A stretch of 64,000 bases of DNA from Myxococcus sp. RHSTA-1-4 (GTDB lineage Bacteria > Myxococcota > Myxococcia > Myxococcales > Myxococcaceae), in NCBI RefSeq assembly GCF_020037125.1, contig NZ_JAIQDG010000001.1, positions 744,001-808,000 on the forward strand. Reading direction: 5' to 3'. Positions within the stretch are counted from its first letter, which is position 1. Every line of letters begins with the position of its first letter. Below the pieces are notes generated by a model. The model saw only the letters and a program-made list of their open reading frames with translations. It had not been told where the DNA came from and did not search any database. Both the position numbers and the translations under genes were made by a program. Shown here piece by piece: positions 53,109-62,461 of this stretch.

Positions 53109-53549
53109 ATGGCGGATGGAACGCTCTGGATCCTGGTGGGCAACGCAAGCCGTGCGCGGCTCTTCGCGACCGACGCGAAGGCGGAGGGGAACTGGCGGTT
53201 GGTGGAGGAGTTCCAGCACGACGAGAGCCGGGCCAAGGCCTTCGAGCTGCTCAACCAGCCGGACAACCCCAACGCGGGCACCCTCCACGGCCCGCCCGTG
53301 GAGAACGAGCCCAACGGCCGCAGGGAGCTGGAGCACGACCGCTTCGCCCGCCAGCTGTCGGAATTCCTGGACAGGGGGCATGACCGGCATGCGTTCGACA
53401 AACTCGTCATCGCCGCACCTCCAGAATTCCTCGGCAGGATTCGCCGGCTGCTCAGCTCGCGGGTGAAGCAGCGGGTCCTCCTGGACGTCGACGCGGACTA
53501 CTCCAGCGTGCCGGCCCGGGAGCTGCCCAACCGGGTGCCAGTCCTGTAG
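53109..53549 (+). CDS. Host-attachment-family protein
   Basis: A 146-residue soluble protein of the Host_attach family, named for a plant-attachment gene but widespread in free-living bacteria. The fold is RNase-H/eRF1-like, with [16 protein letters not shown] at the N-terminus and [20 protein letters not shown] near the C-terminus. The ATG at 53109 is chosen because AAAGGAG (53093-53099) lies nine bases before it; the ATG at 53100 directly abuts that site. It has no signal peptide. A monocistronic unit; a hairpin follows at 53580. Confidence 0.88.
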   Translation: MADGTLWILVGNASRARLFATDAKAEGNWRLVEEFQHDESRAKAFELLNQPDNPNAGTLHGPPVENEPNGRRELEHDRFARQLSEFLDRGHDRHAFDKLVIAAPPEFLGRIRRLLSSRVKQRVLLDVDADYSSVPARELPNRVPVL

Positions 53550-53553
53550 GAGC

Positions 53554-53569
53554 CAGGCAGGCAGGCAGG
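53554..53569 (+). repeat. CAGG tetranucleotide repeat (four units)
   Basis: Four perfect CAGG units lie five bases after the stop of the host-attachment gene. They are outside any coding region, so slippage would have little effect. Confidence 0.8.
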
Positions 53570-53579
53570 CGCGCGCCGT

Positions 53580-53597
53580 GCCCGGGGCGTCCCGGGC
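53580..53597. terminator. Short GC hairpin after the host-attachment gene
   Basis: GCCCGGG (53580-53586) pairs perfectly with CCCGGGC (53591-53597) around the loop GCGT, 31 bases past the stop and 63 bases before the chemoreceptor start. Confidence 0.55.
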
Positions 53598-53659
53598 TCT
53601 GGTATACGCGAGGGGCCACCCTCCTCGGATGGTCCCTCGCCATCCGAGCCTTGAGAGAC

Positions 53660-55558
53660 ATGTCACTTCCCCTCATCGGCTCCCTGTCGCTGCGTGGGCG
53701 CCTCACCCTGTACGTCACCCTTCTCTCCGTCATCCCGCTGCTGACGCTCAACGCACTCCAGACGCGTGGCGCTCGGCGGATGCTGGAGGAGCAGATTCGC
53801 GCGTCGCTGCTACGCGAAGCGGAGGGCGTGAAGGACCTGATGGAAGCGACGCTCGCCGAGCGCGAGGCGAGCCTGCGAAGCTGGGCGGAGGACGTGGTGG
53901 TGCGCTCCGCGCTGCGCACGGGCAACACCCAGCCGGCGGACGCCCTGCTCGCCCTGCTGCAGCGCCGCTATCTCAGCCTCAACGGCATCGTCCTCTTCAA
54001 CGACGAGGGCCACGCCGTGTCCGCCAGCACCCCGGCGCTGCGGGACGCGTACGCGGGCATGCACGACGCGCTGCGCGCCACCCCCTGGTTCCGCGAGGCG
54101 CGGCAGGGCCGCACCACGGGCGAGGGCGTCACCGTCGAGGACCCCGTCTTCGGCGTGCGTGTGCTGTCGCTGGCGGTGCCGGTGGTGGACCCGGCCACGG
54201 ACACGCGCATGGGCGTGCTGCTGGCCGCCTTCGACTGGGCACAGGTGGACGGGCTGGTGCAGCCGGCGCTGGCCCGCGCCCACCAGCGAAAGCTGGACAG
54301 CTTCGCCCTGACGCTGCGGCGCGCGGACGGCGCGGTGCTCTTCGACTCGCGCGGCGCGGCGGCCGGCGGTGACGAGGGCCTGCTGGCGGTGGAGGCCATC
54401 AACGGCACGGACGTGAAGGACGTGGCGGACGGCTGGCGCTTCGTGGCGCTGGTGGACCCGGACGAGGCCTACGCGCCGGTGGACGGCCTGCACACCCTGG
54501 CGCTGCTGCTGGCCCTGGGCTTCCTGGTGCTGGCGGTGGCCGGCGCCTGGCTGCTGGCGCGCGGCATCACCCGGCCCGTGCTGGCCCTGCGCGCGGCGGT
54601 GACGCGCATCGTCCGCGAGGGCGACCTCACGCGGGACGTCGACGTGGAGGTGGGCGACGACGAGGTGGGTGAGCTGGCCGGCGCCTTCGGACAGCTCGTC
54701 AAGCAGCTCCGTGAGACGGCGCTGAGCCTGCAGCGCGGCACCCGGGTGCTCAGCGAGACGGTGGCGGAGCTCCAGCGCGCCTCCGAGCAGCAGGAGCGCA
54801 ACGTGGCCCGCCAGGCCACCGCCTTGCAGGAAACGCAGGTGACGGCGCAGGAAATCAAGCAGACGTCGCTGCTGGCCTCGGAGAAGGCGGAGGACGTGCT
54901 CGGCAGGGCCTCGCGCGCCGAGGAGGTGGGCCGCGAGGGCGAGGAGGACATCCGCGACAGCCTCGGCGGCTTCCAGTCCCTGCTGGAGCAGTCCAAGCAG
55001 ATGACCGAGCGCATCACCCAGCTCAACGAGCGCACGCGGCAGATTGGCGGCATCACCCAGACGGTGAAGGACCTGGCGGACCAGTCCAACATGCTGGCCC
55101 TCAACGCGGCCATCGAAGCGGCGCGCTCGGGCGAGCACGGCAAGGGCTTTGGCGTGGTGGCGCGGGAAATCCGCAACCTCGCGGACCAGTCCATCCAGGC
55201 CACGGAGCGGGTGCGCGACATCCTGAATGATTTGGGCGGCAACATCCTCTCCACCGCGAAGATGACGGAGGCGGGCCACGCGCGCGTGGAGGCGGGCGTG
55301 GAGCAGGTGCGCAGCAGCGGCGAGCGGCTGAAGGAACTGGCCACCATCATCCAGGACAACGCCGCGGCGGTGAGGCAGATTGCCGGCGCGGTGAGCCAGC
55401 AGAACGCGGGCATCGCGCAGATTTTCACCGCGGTGACGGACCTGTCCTCCATGATGACCGACACCCAGCAGAGCCTGGCGGCCACCACCCGGGCGGCGAA
55501 GCTGCTGCGGGAGGTCTCCGGGCAGATGCAGGACGTGGCTCGCGCCTACCGCACCTGA
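53660..55558 (+). CDS. Methyl-accepting chemotaxis protein
   Basis: A 632-residue chemoreceptor with a first membrane helix ([19 protein letters not shown], ~15-33), a periplasmic Cache-like sensor (~35-275), a second helix (~278-300), HAMP and a cytoplasmic coiled coil. The signalling tip [21 protein letters not shown] with [18 protein letters not shown] is near residue 475. There is no C-terminal CheR-binding pentapeptide. No che genes are adjacent, so it must join a Che/Frz-type array encoded elsewhere. The ATG at 53660 is chosen; a TTG at 53651 is in frame. Fifteen bases separate it from the HAD gene, which has a strong GAGGAGGAGGAA site. Confidence 0.93.
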   Translation: MSLPLIGSLSLRGRLTLYVTLLSVIPLLTLNALQTRGARRMLEEQIRASLLREAEGVKDLMEATLAEREASLRSWAEDVVVRSALRTGNTQPADALLALLQRRYLSLNGIVLFNDEGHAVSASTPALRDAYAGMHDALRATPWFREARQGRTTGEGVTVEDPVFGVRVLSLAVPVVDPATDTRMGVLLAAFDWAQVDGLVQPALARAHQRKLDSFALTLRRADGAVLFDSRGAAAGGDEGLLAVEAINGTDVKDVADGWRFVALVDPDEAYAPVDGLHTLALLLALGFLVLAVAGAWLLARGITRPVLALRAAVTRIVREGDLTRDVDVEVGDDEVGELAGAFGQLVKQLRETALSLQRGTRVLSETVAELQRASEQQERNVARQATALQETQVTAQEIKQTSLLASEKAEDVLGRASRAEEVGREGEEDIRDSLGGFQSLLEQSKQMTERITQLNERTRQIGGITQTVKDLADQSNMLALNAAIEAARSGEHGKGFGVVAREIRNLADQSIQATERVRDILNDLGGNILSTAKMTEAGHARVEAGVEQVRSSGERLKELATIIQDNAAAVRQIAGAVSQQNAGIAQIFTAVTDLSSMMTDTQQSLAATTRAAKLLREVSGQMQDVARAYRT

Positions 55559-55573
55559 GGAGGAGGAAGACGC

Positions 55574-56173
55574 ATGGCGTTGGTGAAGGCGGTGCTGTTG
55601 GATTTGGGCAACGTCCTCGTCTTCCATGACAACGCGCGGCTCTTCACCCGGCTGGGCGCGCGCGCGGGGCTGACGGGCCCGGAGGTGGCCCAGCGGCTCA
55701 CCGGCGCGGGCTGGACGGACGCCAACCGGGGCCTCCTGGACGCCGAGGGCATCCGCCAGGACGTGTGCCGCGCGCTGGGCGTGGAGCTGCCCATGGCGGA
55801 GTTCGCCCCCCTGTGGAGCAGCCACTTCACCCTGCATGACGCGGTGCTGCCGCGCGTGGAGGGGCTGGTGGGCCGCGTGAAGCTGGGGCTGGTGTCCAAC
55901 ACCAACGCGCTCCATGCCGCGTACCTGCGGCCGCGGCTGCCGGTGCTCCAGCGCTTCGACGCGGTGGTGATGAGCTGCGAGGTGGGGCACGTGAAGCCGG
56001 AGCCGGACATCTTCCGCCTCGCGCTGGAGCGCGTGGGCTGCGCCCCGGGCGAGGCCGCCTTCTTCGACGACTTGCAGGAGTTCGTGGACACGGCCAGCGC
56101 GCTGGGCCTTCGCGGCCACCTCTTCACCACCGCGGACGCCTTCGACGCGCAACTGAAGGAGCTGGGCCTGTGA
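55574..56173 (+). CDS. HAD-superfamily hydrolase
   Basis: A 199-residue HAD phosphatase of the YihX/haloacid-dehalogenase-like group. The nucleophile motif is VLLDLGNVLVFHD, where the general-acid Asp at +2 is Gly; the downstream Asp may substitute, as in other DLGN proteins. Motif II is LVSNTNALH, the Lys is in GHVKPEPDIF, and the metal Asp pair is in AAFFDDLQEFV. The substrate is unknown. A very strong ribosome binding site precedes it, and its stop overlaps the glycosyltransferase start (GTGA). Confidence 0.88.
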   Translation: MALVKAVLLDLGNVLVFHDNARLFTRLGARAGLTGPEVAQRLTGAGWTDANRGLLDAEGIRQDVCRALGVELPMAEFAPLWSSHFTLHDAVLPRVEGLVGRVKLGLVSNTNALHAAYLRPRLPVLQRFDAVVMSCEVGHVKPEPDIFRLALERVGCAPGEAAFFDDLQEFVDTASALGLRGHLFTTADAFDAQLKELGL

Positions 56174-56994
56174 GGCTGGGCGGCTACGTCCTGCACCGGG
56201 ACAACCGGGACACGCTGGAGCCCTGCCTGCGCGGGCTGCTGGCCCTCTGCGACGAGGTGGTGGCGCTGGACTCGGGCGCCACGGACGGCTCGGCGGAGCT
56301 GGCACGCTCGCTGGGCGCGCGCTCCGTGCCGCACGCATGGCGGGGCTACGGGGCGGCGCGCGACGCGGCGGTGAAGGCGCTGGGGCCGTGTGACTACGTC
56401 TTCTACCTGGACTCGGACGAGGCGCTGGAGCCCGGCGCGGTGGAGACGCTGCGCGCGTGGAAGGCGTCCTCCCCCACGGAGGCCGTGTACCGGCTGCCCC
56501 GGCGGGACTGGGCGGAGCTGGACGGCCACCGCTTCCTCTTCCGCACCCAGTGGCGCGCGCGCCTGGTGCGCCGGGACAGGGCCGTGTGGAAGCCGGAGCA
56601 GATTGTCCACGAGGCGCTCCCGAAGATGCCGGGCGGGCGCGTGCACGCGCCGATTGAGCACCGCTTCGCCACCTCGGTGGCGCGGCGCTCGGCGAAGGAG
56701 GAGCGCTACGCGCTGCTCTGGGCGCTGCGGGCCCACGCGGAGGCGCGGCGCCTCAAGCCCGTGGGCGTGCAGCGCGTGGCGTCGTGGGTGCGCGACTGCG
56801 TGCTGAAGGGCGCGCTGTGGCGCGGCGGGGGCGACGCGTCGCGCCTGGCGTGGGCCGTGGCGGGCTACCACGCCGCGAAGTACGCGTACCTCCGCGAGCT
56901 GCGCCAGGGCCACTACCCGGAGCTGGCGCGGGCCTACGCGGAGGGCCGCTATGACGAGGTCTTCACCCGCGTGCGCGACGGCGCGCTCGGCTGA
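56170..56994 (+). CDS. Family 2 glycosyltransferase (WaaE/KdtX-like)
   Basis: A 274-residue GT-A glycosyltransferase resembling the WaaE/KdtX lipopolysaccharide-core group. Nucleotide-sugar motifs are LALCDEVVALDSGATDGSAE and the DxD-type YLDSDEALEPG. The segment QWRARLVRRDRAVW is the typical acceptor-side motif, and HRFATSVARR follows. There is no membrane segment. The GTG start overlaps the HAD stop. It probably adds a sugar to a surface polysaccharide or lipid, though no LPS genes adjoin it. Confidence 0.88.
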   Translation: MRLGGYVLHRDNRDTLEPCLRGLLALCDEVVALDSGATDGSAELARSLGARSVPHAWRGYGAARDAAVKALGPCDYVFYLDSDEALEPGAVETLRAWKASSPTEAVYRLPRRDWAELDGHRFLFRTQWRARLVRRDRAVWKPEQIVHEALPKMPGGRVHAPIEHRFATSVARRSAKEERYALLWALRAHAEARRLKPVGVQRVASWVRDCVLKGALWRGGGDASRLAWAVAGYHAAKYAYLRELRQGHYPELARAYAEGRYDEVFTRVRDGALG

Positions 56995-57009
56995 AGCGGC
57001 CCCGCCGCG

Positions 57010-57657
57010 TCACTCGTACCGCGCCACCGGCTTCTCGTGCTTCGCCGCCTCGGCCCACTTCTGGAAGGCCGGCAGCGCGAGCACCGCGTCCCGGTACGCG
57101 GCGCACACCGCGTCCAGCGCCACGTCATAGGTGACGAAGCGGGTGACGACGGGGGCGTAGAAGGCGTCCGCAATCGTGAAGTGGCCGAAGAGGAACGGGC
57201 CGCCCTGGCCGAAGCGGGCGCGGCAATCGTTCCAGATGGCGGTGATTCGGGCGATGTCCTCCGCCACGCCGGGGGCGCGGCCCTGGCCCGGCTTGCGGGA
57301 GCGGATGTTCATGCTCATGTGCTGCCGCAGCGCCGCGAAGCTGGAGTGCATCTCCGAGGTGACGGAGCGCGCCACCGCGCGGGCCGTCTTGTCCTGGGGC
57401 CACAGGCGCGCCTCGGGGAACGTCTCCGCGAGGTACTCGCAGATGGCCAGCGAGTCCCAGATGGACAAGTCTCCGTGCTTCAGCAGCGGCACGCGCCCGC
57501 TGGGCGAGTGCTGGAGAATCTTCCCGGTGGTATCCGGCTCCCCGAGCTGAATCACCACCTCCTGGAACGGCTGCCCGGTCTGGGCCAGCGCCAGGTAGGG
57601 TCGGAGCGACCAGGACGAATAGTTCTTCGTACCGACGACGAGCGTGAGCTGGGGCAT
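57010..57657 (-). CDS. Glutathione S-transferase family protein
   Basis: A 215-residue GST with an N-terminal thioredoxin fold (LTLVVGTKNYSSWSLRPYLA) whose Ser is the likely glutathione-activating residue. SGRVPLLKHGDLSIWDSLAI forms the glutathione gamma-Glu site, and the C-terminal domain is all-helical. The NYSSWSLR motif places it near the Zeta/maleylacetoacetate-isomerase-like or YfcF group. It is convergent with the glycosyltransferase, 15 bases apart, and carries no linked catabolic genes. Substrate unknown. Confidence 0.9.
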   Translation of the reverse strand: MPQLTLVVGTKNYSSWSLRPYLALAQTGQPFQEVVIQLGEPDTTGKILQHSPSGRVPLLKHGDLSIWDSLAICEYLAETFPEARLWPQDKTARAVARSVTSEMHSSFAALRQHMSMNIRSRKPGQGRAPGVAEDIARITAIWNDCRARFGQGGPFLFGHFTIADAFYAPVVTRFVTYDVALDAVCAAYRDAVLALPAFQKWAEAAKHEKPVARYE

Positions 57658-57708
57658 GGCGCGGAACCCTACAACGCCCTGCGCCCGGTGTGCCCCGCTT
57701 CGGAGACT

Positions 57709-58305
57709 TCAGTTCGCTGGACCGCGCCCCAGCAGCCTGCGCATCCGCGACAGCAGCGGCACCCGGTTGCGGAGCTCGGGCGGGTCGATGCGGTAGACGG
57801 CCACCGGCAGGCGGATGTTCTTCATGTCCCCGCGTCCCAGCCGCACCGGCGGCCGGGCCAGGCTGCTCTCCACCTGCCGCGCCACCGTCTCGCTGACGTA
57901 GAGCGTGCCGGGCCGGGCCAGCGCTTCGATGCGGGCCGCCAGGTTGACGCCCTCGCCGAACACGTCCCCGTCGCGGTGCACCACCATGCCCACATGCACG
58001 CCCACGCGCAGCACCGCGCGGCGCTCGGCGGACACCACCTCGTTACGCGTCTCCAGCGTGCGCTGCAGCTCCAGCCCGAAGCCCACGGCGGACGAGCCGT
58101 TCTCGAACTCCAGCAGGAAGCCGTCCTCCAGCCGCTTCACCTCTCGCCCGCCATGGCGTGGCAGCAGCTCGCGCACCAGCAGTGCGTGCTCTTCACGCAA
58201 TAGTTGTTGAAGCGCGTCATCGCGCCAGGAATGCCGGCCAGGCCCTTCGATGCCCGTGAACAGGATGGCCGACAGCTTTCTGGGTTCCGGTGCCTCCACC
58301 ACCAT
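57709..58305 (-). CDS. Class III nucleotidyl cyclase-like protein, possibly inactive
   Basis: A 198-residue single cyclase domain. The fold signatures are present: AILFTGIEGPG, KRLEDGFLLEFENGSSAVG, and DVFGEGVNLAARIEALARPG. The first metal-binding Asp of the FTD-I-x-G motif is Gly here (FTGIEG), while the second metal Asp (EDGF) remains, so catalysis may be lost or changed. There is no sensor domain or membrane anchor. The start at 58305 has GGGAG eight bases upstream; a longer frame from 58335 is less likely. It may act as a regulatory pseudo-cyclase or a cyclase half. Confidence 0.82.
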   Translation of the reverse strand: MVVEAPEPRKLSAILFTGIEGPGRHSWRDDALQQLLREEHALLVRELLPRHGGREVKRLEDGFLLEFENGSSAVGFGLELQRTLETRNEVVSAERRAVLRVGVHVGMVVHRDGDVFGEGVNLAARIEALARPGTLYVSETVARQVESSLARPPVRLGRGDMKNIRLPVAVYRIDPPELRNRVPLLSRMRRLLGRGPAN

Positions 58306-58680
58306 CGCTTCAGCTCCCCTCTCCCCCCGGCACAAACTGTCGAGGAGTCTACTTCACGACGAGGTCCCCGGTCCCAGCCGGGCCCCCCGTCCCGGCTGGG
58401 ACCGGGCCCCGGACGACCCTTCGCCCGCGAAGGCGCGGCCGTACAACGGGTGCGTCCACCACCCCGGTACGTCACCGGCTCCGAGGGACCCGCCCTCCGC
58501 TTCCGACTCCGTCCTGAAGCGCCCGGTGGTGGACATTGCGTAATCCGCCCTATTCAGTGCTATCAGGATAGGTCATCCCTGACGCGATGCACCAACCCCC
58601 GGAGGAATCTCCACGTGGGGTGTCCACGAGCGGACTCAGGAGGTGGGGTGGGGTCCGGCCCCGGACAGAGGGCGTGACGA
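58306..58680. other. Intergenic region before the cyclase-like gene
   Basis: 375 bases between two minus-strand genes. It contains a 16-bp hairpin (58367-58406) and an AT-richer patch around 58535-58590 with the palindrome CTATC-AG-GATAG (58560-58571), a possible regulator site. A plus-strand frame of 157 residues crosses it but has no ribosome binding site and atypical composition. No RNA gene is recognised. Confidence 0.5.
58367..58406. terminator. 16-bp perfect GC hairpin
   Basis: The arms 58367-58382 and 58391-58406 (CCCGGTCCCAGCCGGG and its complement) pair at all 16 positions around the loop CCCCCCGT. It lies 62 bases upstream of the cyclase-like gene and about 275 bases past the end of the gene at 58681. 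It could be a terminator for the upstream operon or a structural element. No T-tract. Confidence 0.55.
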
Positions 58681-59505
58681 CTACAGGTCGTCGCAGGGGG
58701 TGCCCAGGCGCGCGCCGGTGTAGACGCCCAGCTCGTTGTAGATGAGCAGGAGGTTCTCCTCGACGGGCACGGCGCGGAGCTTCTTGCGGTTCTTCTTCAC
58801 GACCCACAGCGAGGGCTGCTCGCGGTCCAGCACGAGCTGCAGGTCGCCCTGCTTCGTGGAGAAGATTTCGCCCTTCGAGTCGGCGACGACGTTGACCATC
58901 TGCTGCTGCTTCAGCCGCCCGCGGGGGCCGATGAACACGCGGTAGCCCATCTGCCCTGACGTGGAGGTGCTCCGCTCCACCAGGTAGTAGGTGCCCTTGC
59001 CGTCGCGCAGCAGGGCGTGGGGCTCGTACTTCTGGGGGCTCACGTCGTACGTGGCCTTCAACAGCATCTCCCGGGCCTGGGCGTGCTCGAGCACGGTGAA
59101 GGGCGTGGTGCGCGTGCCGCAGGTGACGGCGCAGGTGTTCGCCTTCGGGTCGACCTTCACGTACGAGTACGGGCGCAGGTCGAGGCCGCTGTCATTGACG
59201 TTGGAGTTCGCCTCGGGGTTCGCGAAGCGCGGGTCGAGGAACGCCCCCCGGGGAACCCAGACGTGGTTGGGCGCCAGGGGCATCTGCGTGAAGCGGGTGC
59301 CGTCGCCGTAGAAGAACTGGACGTGGGACCTCCCCCGGATGGGCATGGCCACGACGTAGTGGCCCCGGCCGTCGGTGCACACCGAGGTGCTCTCCAGCAG
59401 CATCCGCTGGCCCAGCGTCTTTCCCTGGCCCCAGGGCGGTTCGAGTGCCACGGACGTGCCCGACGAGAAGAGCACCGCGAACGCGAGGAATCGTGAGAGT
59501 GACAT
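58681..59505 (-). CDS. Hypothetical secreted protein
   Basis: A 274-residue protein with a signal peptide (SRFLAFAVLFSSGTSVAL) and no recognised domain. It is rich in beta-strand patterns (HYVVAMPIRGRSHVQFFYGD, TYYLVERSTSTSGQMGYRVF) with repeated strand-turn units that could form a small beta-propeller. Five cysteines, two in CAVTCG. It ends the three-gene kinase operon, starting 13 bases after the lipoprotein stop. Function unknown. Confidence 0.78.
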   Translation of the reverse strand: MSLSRFLAFAVLFSSGTSVALEPPWGQGKTLGQRMLLESTSVCTDGRGHYVVAMPIRGRSHVQFFYGDGTRFTQMPLAPNHVWVPRGAFLDPRFANPEANSNVNDSGLDLRPYSYVKVDPKANTCAVTCGTRTTPFTVLEHAQAREMLLKATYDVSPQKYEPHALLRDGKGTYYLVERSTSTSGQMGYRVFIGPRGRLKQQQMVNVVADSKGEIFSTKQGDLQLVLDREQPSLWVVKKNRKKLRAVPVEENLLLIYNELGVYTGARLGTPCDDL

Positions 59506-59518
59506 GCGCGGGCTCCGG

Positions 59519-60364
59519 CTACAGGTTGTCCATGAAGAACTGCTGGTGATGGTCCACCGCCACGCCGCCCTTGCCGGGGGCGAAGGTCCAGACCACGGTG
59601 TCCGCCTCGATGCGGCTGGAGAAGCCGTCGCCCACGCGGCAGTCCACGCGCTTGACCTTCGCCTGGACGGTGCGCTGGGCCTCCGCCGACTGGTCGCACA
59701 GCGTCTTCAGCGCGTCGAGCGGACCGACGCAGAAGGCGCCAATGGCCCTGCCCTCGTCGAGCAGCGTGTCGGAGACGGTGTCCCAGGCGATGGCCGCCGC
59801 CACCGCCGAGCCGCACGCCGCGTTCATCGCCTTGAGCGACTGGGCGACCTGCCGCTCATGGTCCTTCGCCCAGAACTGCTTGTCGTAGGCCTCGCCCCGG
59901 GCCAGGGTGCCATCGGCCAACTGGCGCAGGTACAGCTCCTGGACCTCCGCGGCATCCAGCGCGCGGGTGCGCTCCGCGTCGAGCTTCATGTGGATGACGC
60001 CATCCTCGAGCAGCCGCGTCGCCATGAAGTCCTCGGTCTTCGTCTTCCTGTTGAAGTGCTTGCGCTCCTGGAAGAGGCGCAGGTCTCTTCCACGCCAGCG
60101 CGCCCAGAACTCCATCCCGTCCTGGCTGGCCTTGTGGAGGAGGACCTTCCCATCATGGTCTTCGCCCGGGATGTTGAACTGGATGAGGAACTGCCGGGCC
60201 TCCGGGGGCAGCAACGGGACGACGCTCACCGTCTCGCCGCTCGGAGCCGAATACACCGTCCCCCGTCCCACGGGGCCGGAGCCGGGGCCCGCGGGACGGG
60301 TGCCCCGGGCACAGCCCAGCGCGACGAACAAGACGCTCATGGCCAGAAGGGTTCTCAAGCACAT
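59519..60364 (-). CDS. Hypothetical lipoprotein
   Basis: A 281-residue lipoprotein (SVLFVALGCARG lipobox) with no recognised family. The middle has a helical DAAEVQELYLRQLADGTLAR segment, and the C-terminal half contains cysteines spaced about 20 residues apart (AACGSAVAAAI, AFCVGPLDALKTLC, RVDCRVGDGF). It lies 47 bases after the kinase and 13 before the secreted protein, on the same strand, so all three are probably one transcript. It may be a periplasmic partner or sensor for that kinase. GAGG lies just before the ATG. Confidence 0.78.
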   Translation of the reverse strand: MCLRTLLAMSVLFVALGCARGTRPAGPGSGPVGRGTVYSAPSGETVSVVPLLPPEARQFLIQFNIPGEDHDGKVLLHKASQDGMEFWARWRGRDLRLFQERKHFNRKTKTEDFMATRLLEDGVIHMKLDAERTRALDAAEVQELYLRQLADGTLARGEAYDKQFWAKDHERQVAQSLKAMNAACGSAVAAAIAWDTVSDTLLDEGRAIGAFCVGPLDALKTLCDQSAEAQRTVQAKVKRVDCRVGDGFSSRIEADTVVWTFAPGKGGVAVDHHQQFFMDNL

Positions 60365-60411
60365 CACCTCGGTGTGGAGGCTCCGGCCGCTCCCGCGCGA
60401 GGCGGCAGGGC

Positions 60412-62292
<1,881 letters not shown>

Positions 62293-62461
62293 GGAGAACC
62301 GGCTTTCAGCCTTGAGACCCGATTCTATCCTCCACCCTCTGACATCCCTTGGCCAGTTGCCCTCTCCCTACCTTCCCAGGGAGCCCGCCTGTGGGCCCTG
62401 AGTTTTGAGAATGCGGGAGGCGGGCCCGTCGACCCGACCTCTCGGGTTCCCCGCGGGGGGC

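Noticed and set aside
62383..62425. GCCCGCCT...AGGCGGGC inverted repeat between the kinase and peptidase genes
   Set aside because: The loop is 27 bases and it lies upstream of the kinase gene, 37 bases past the peptidase stop; a terminator is possible, but the structure is too loose to list.
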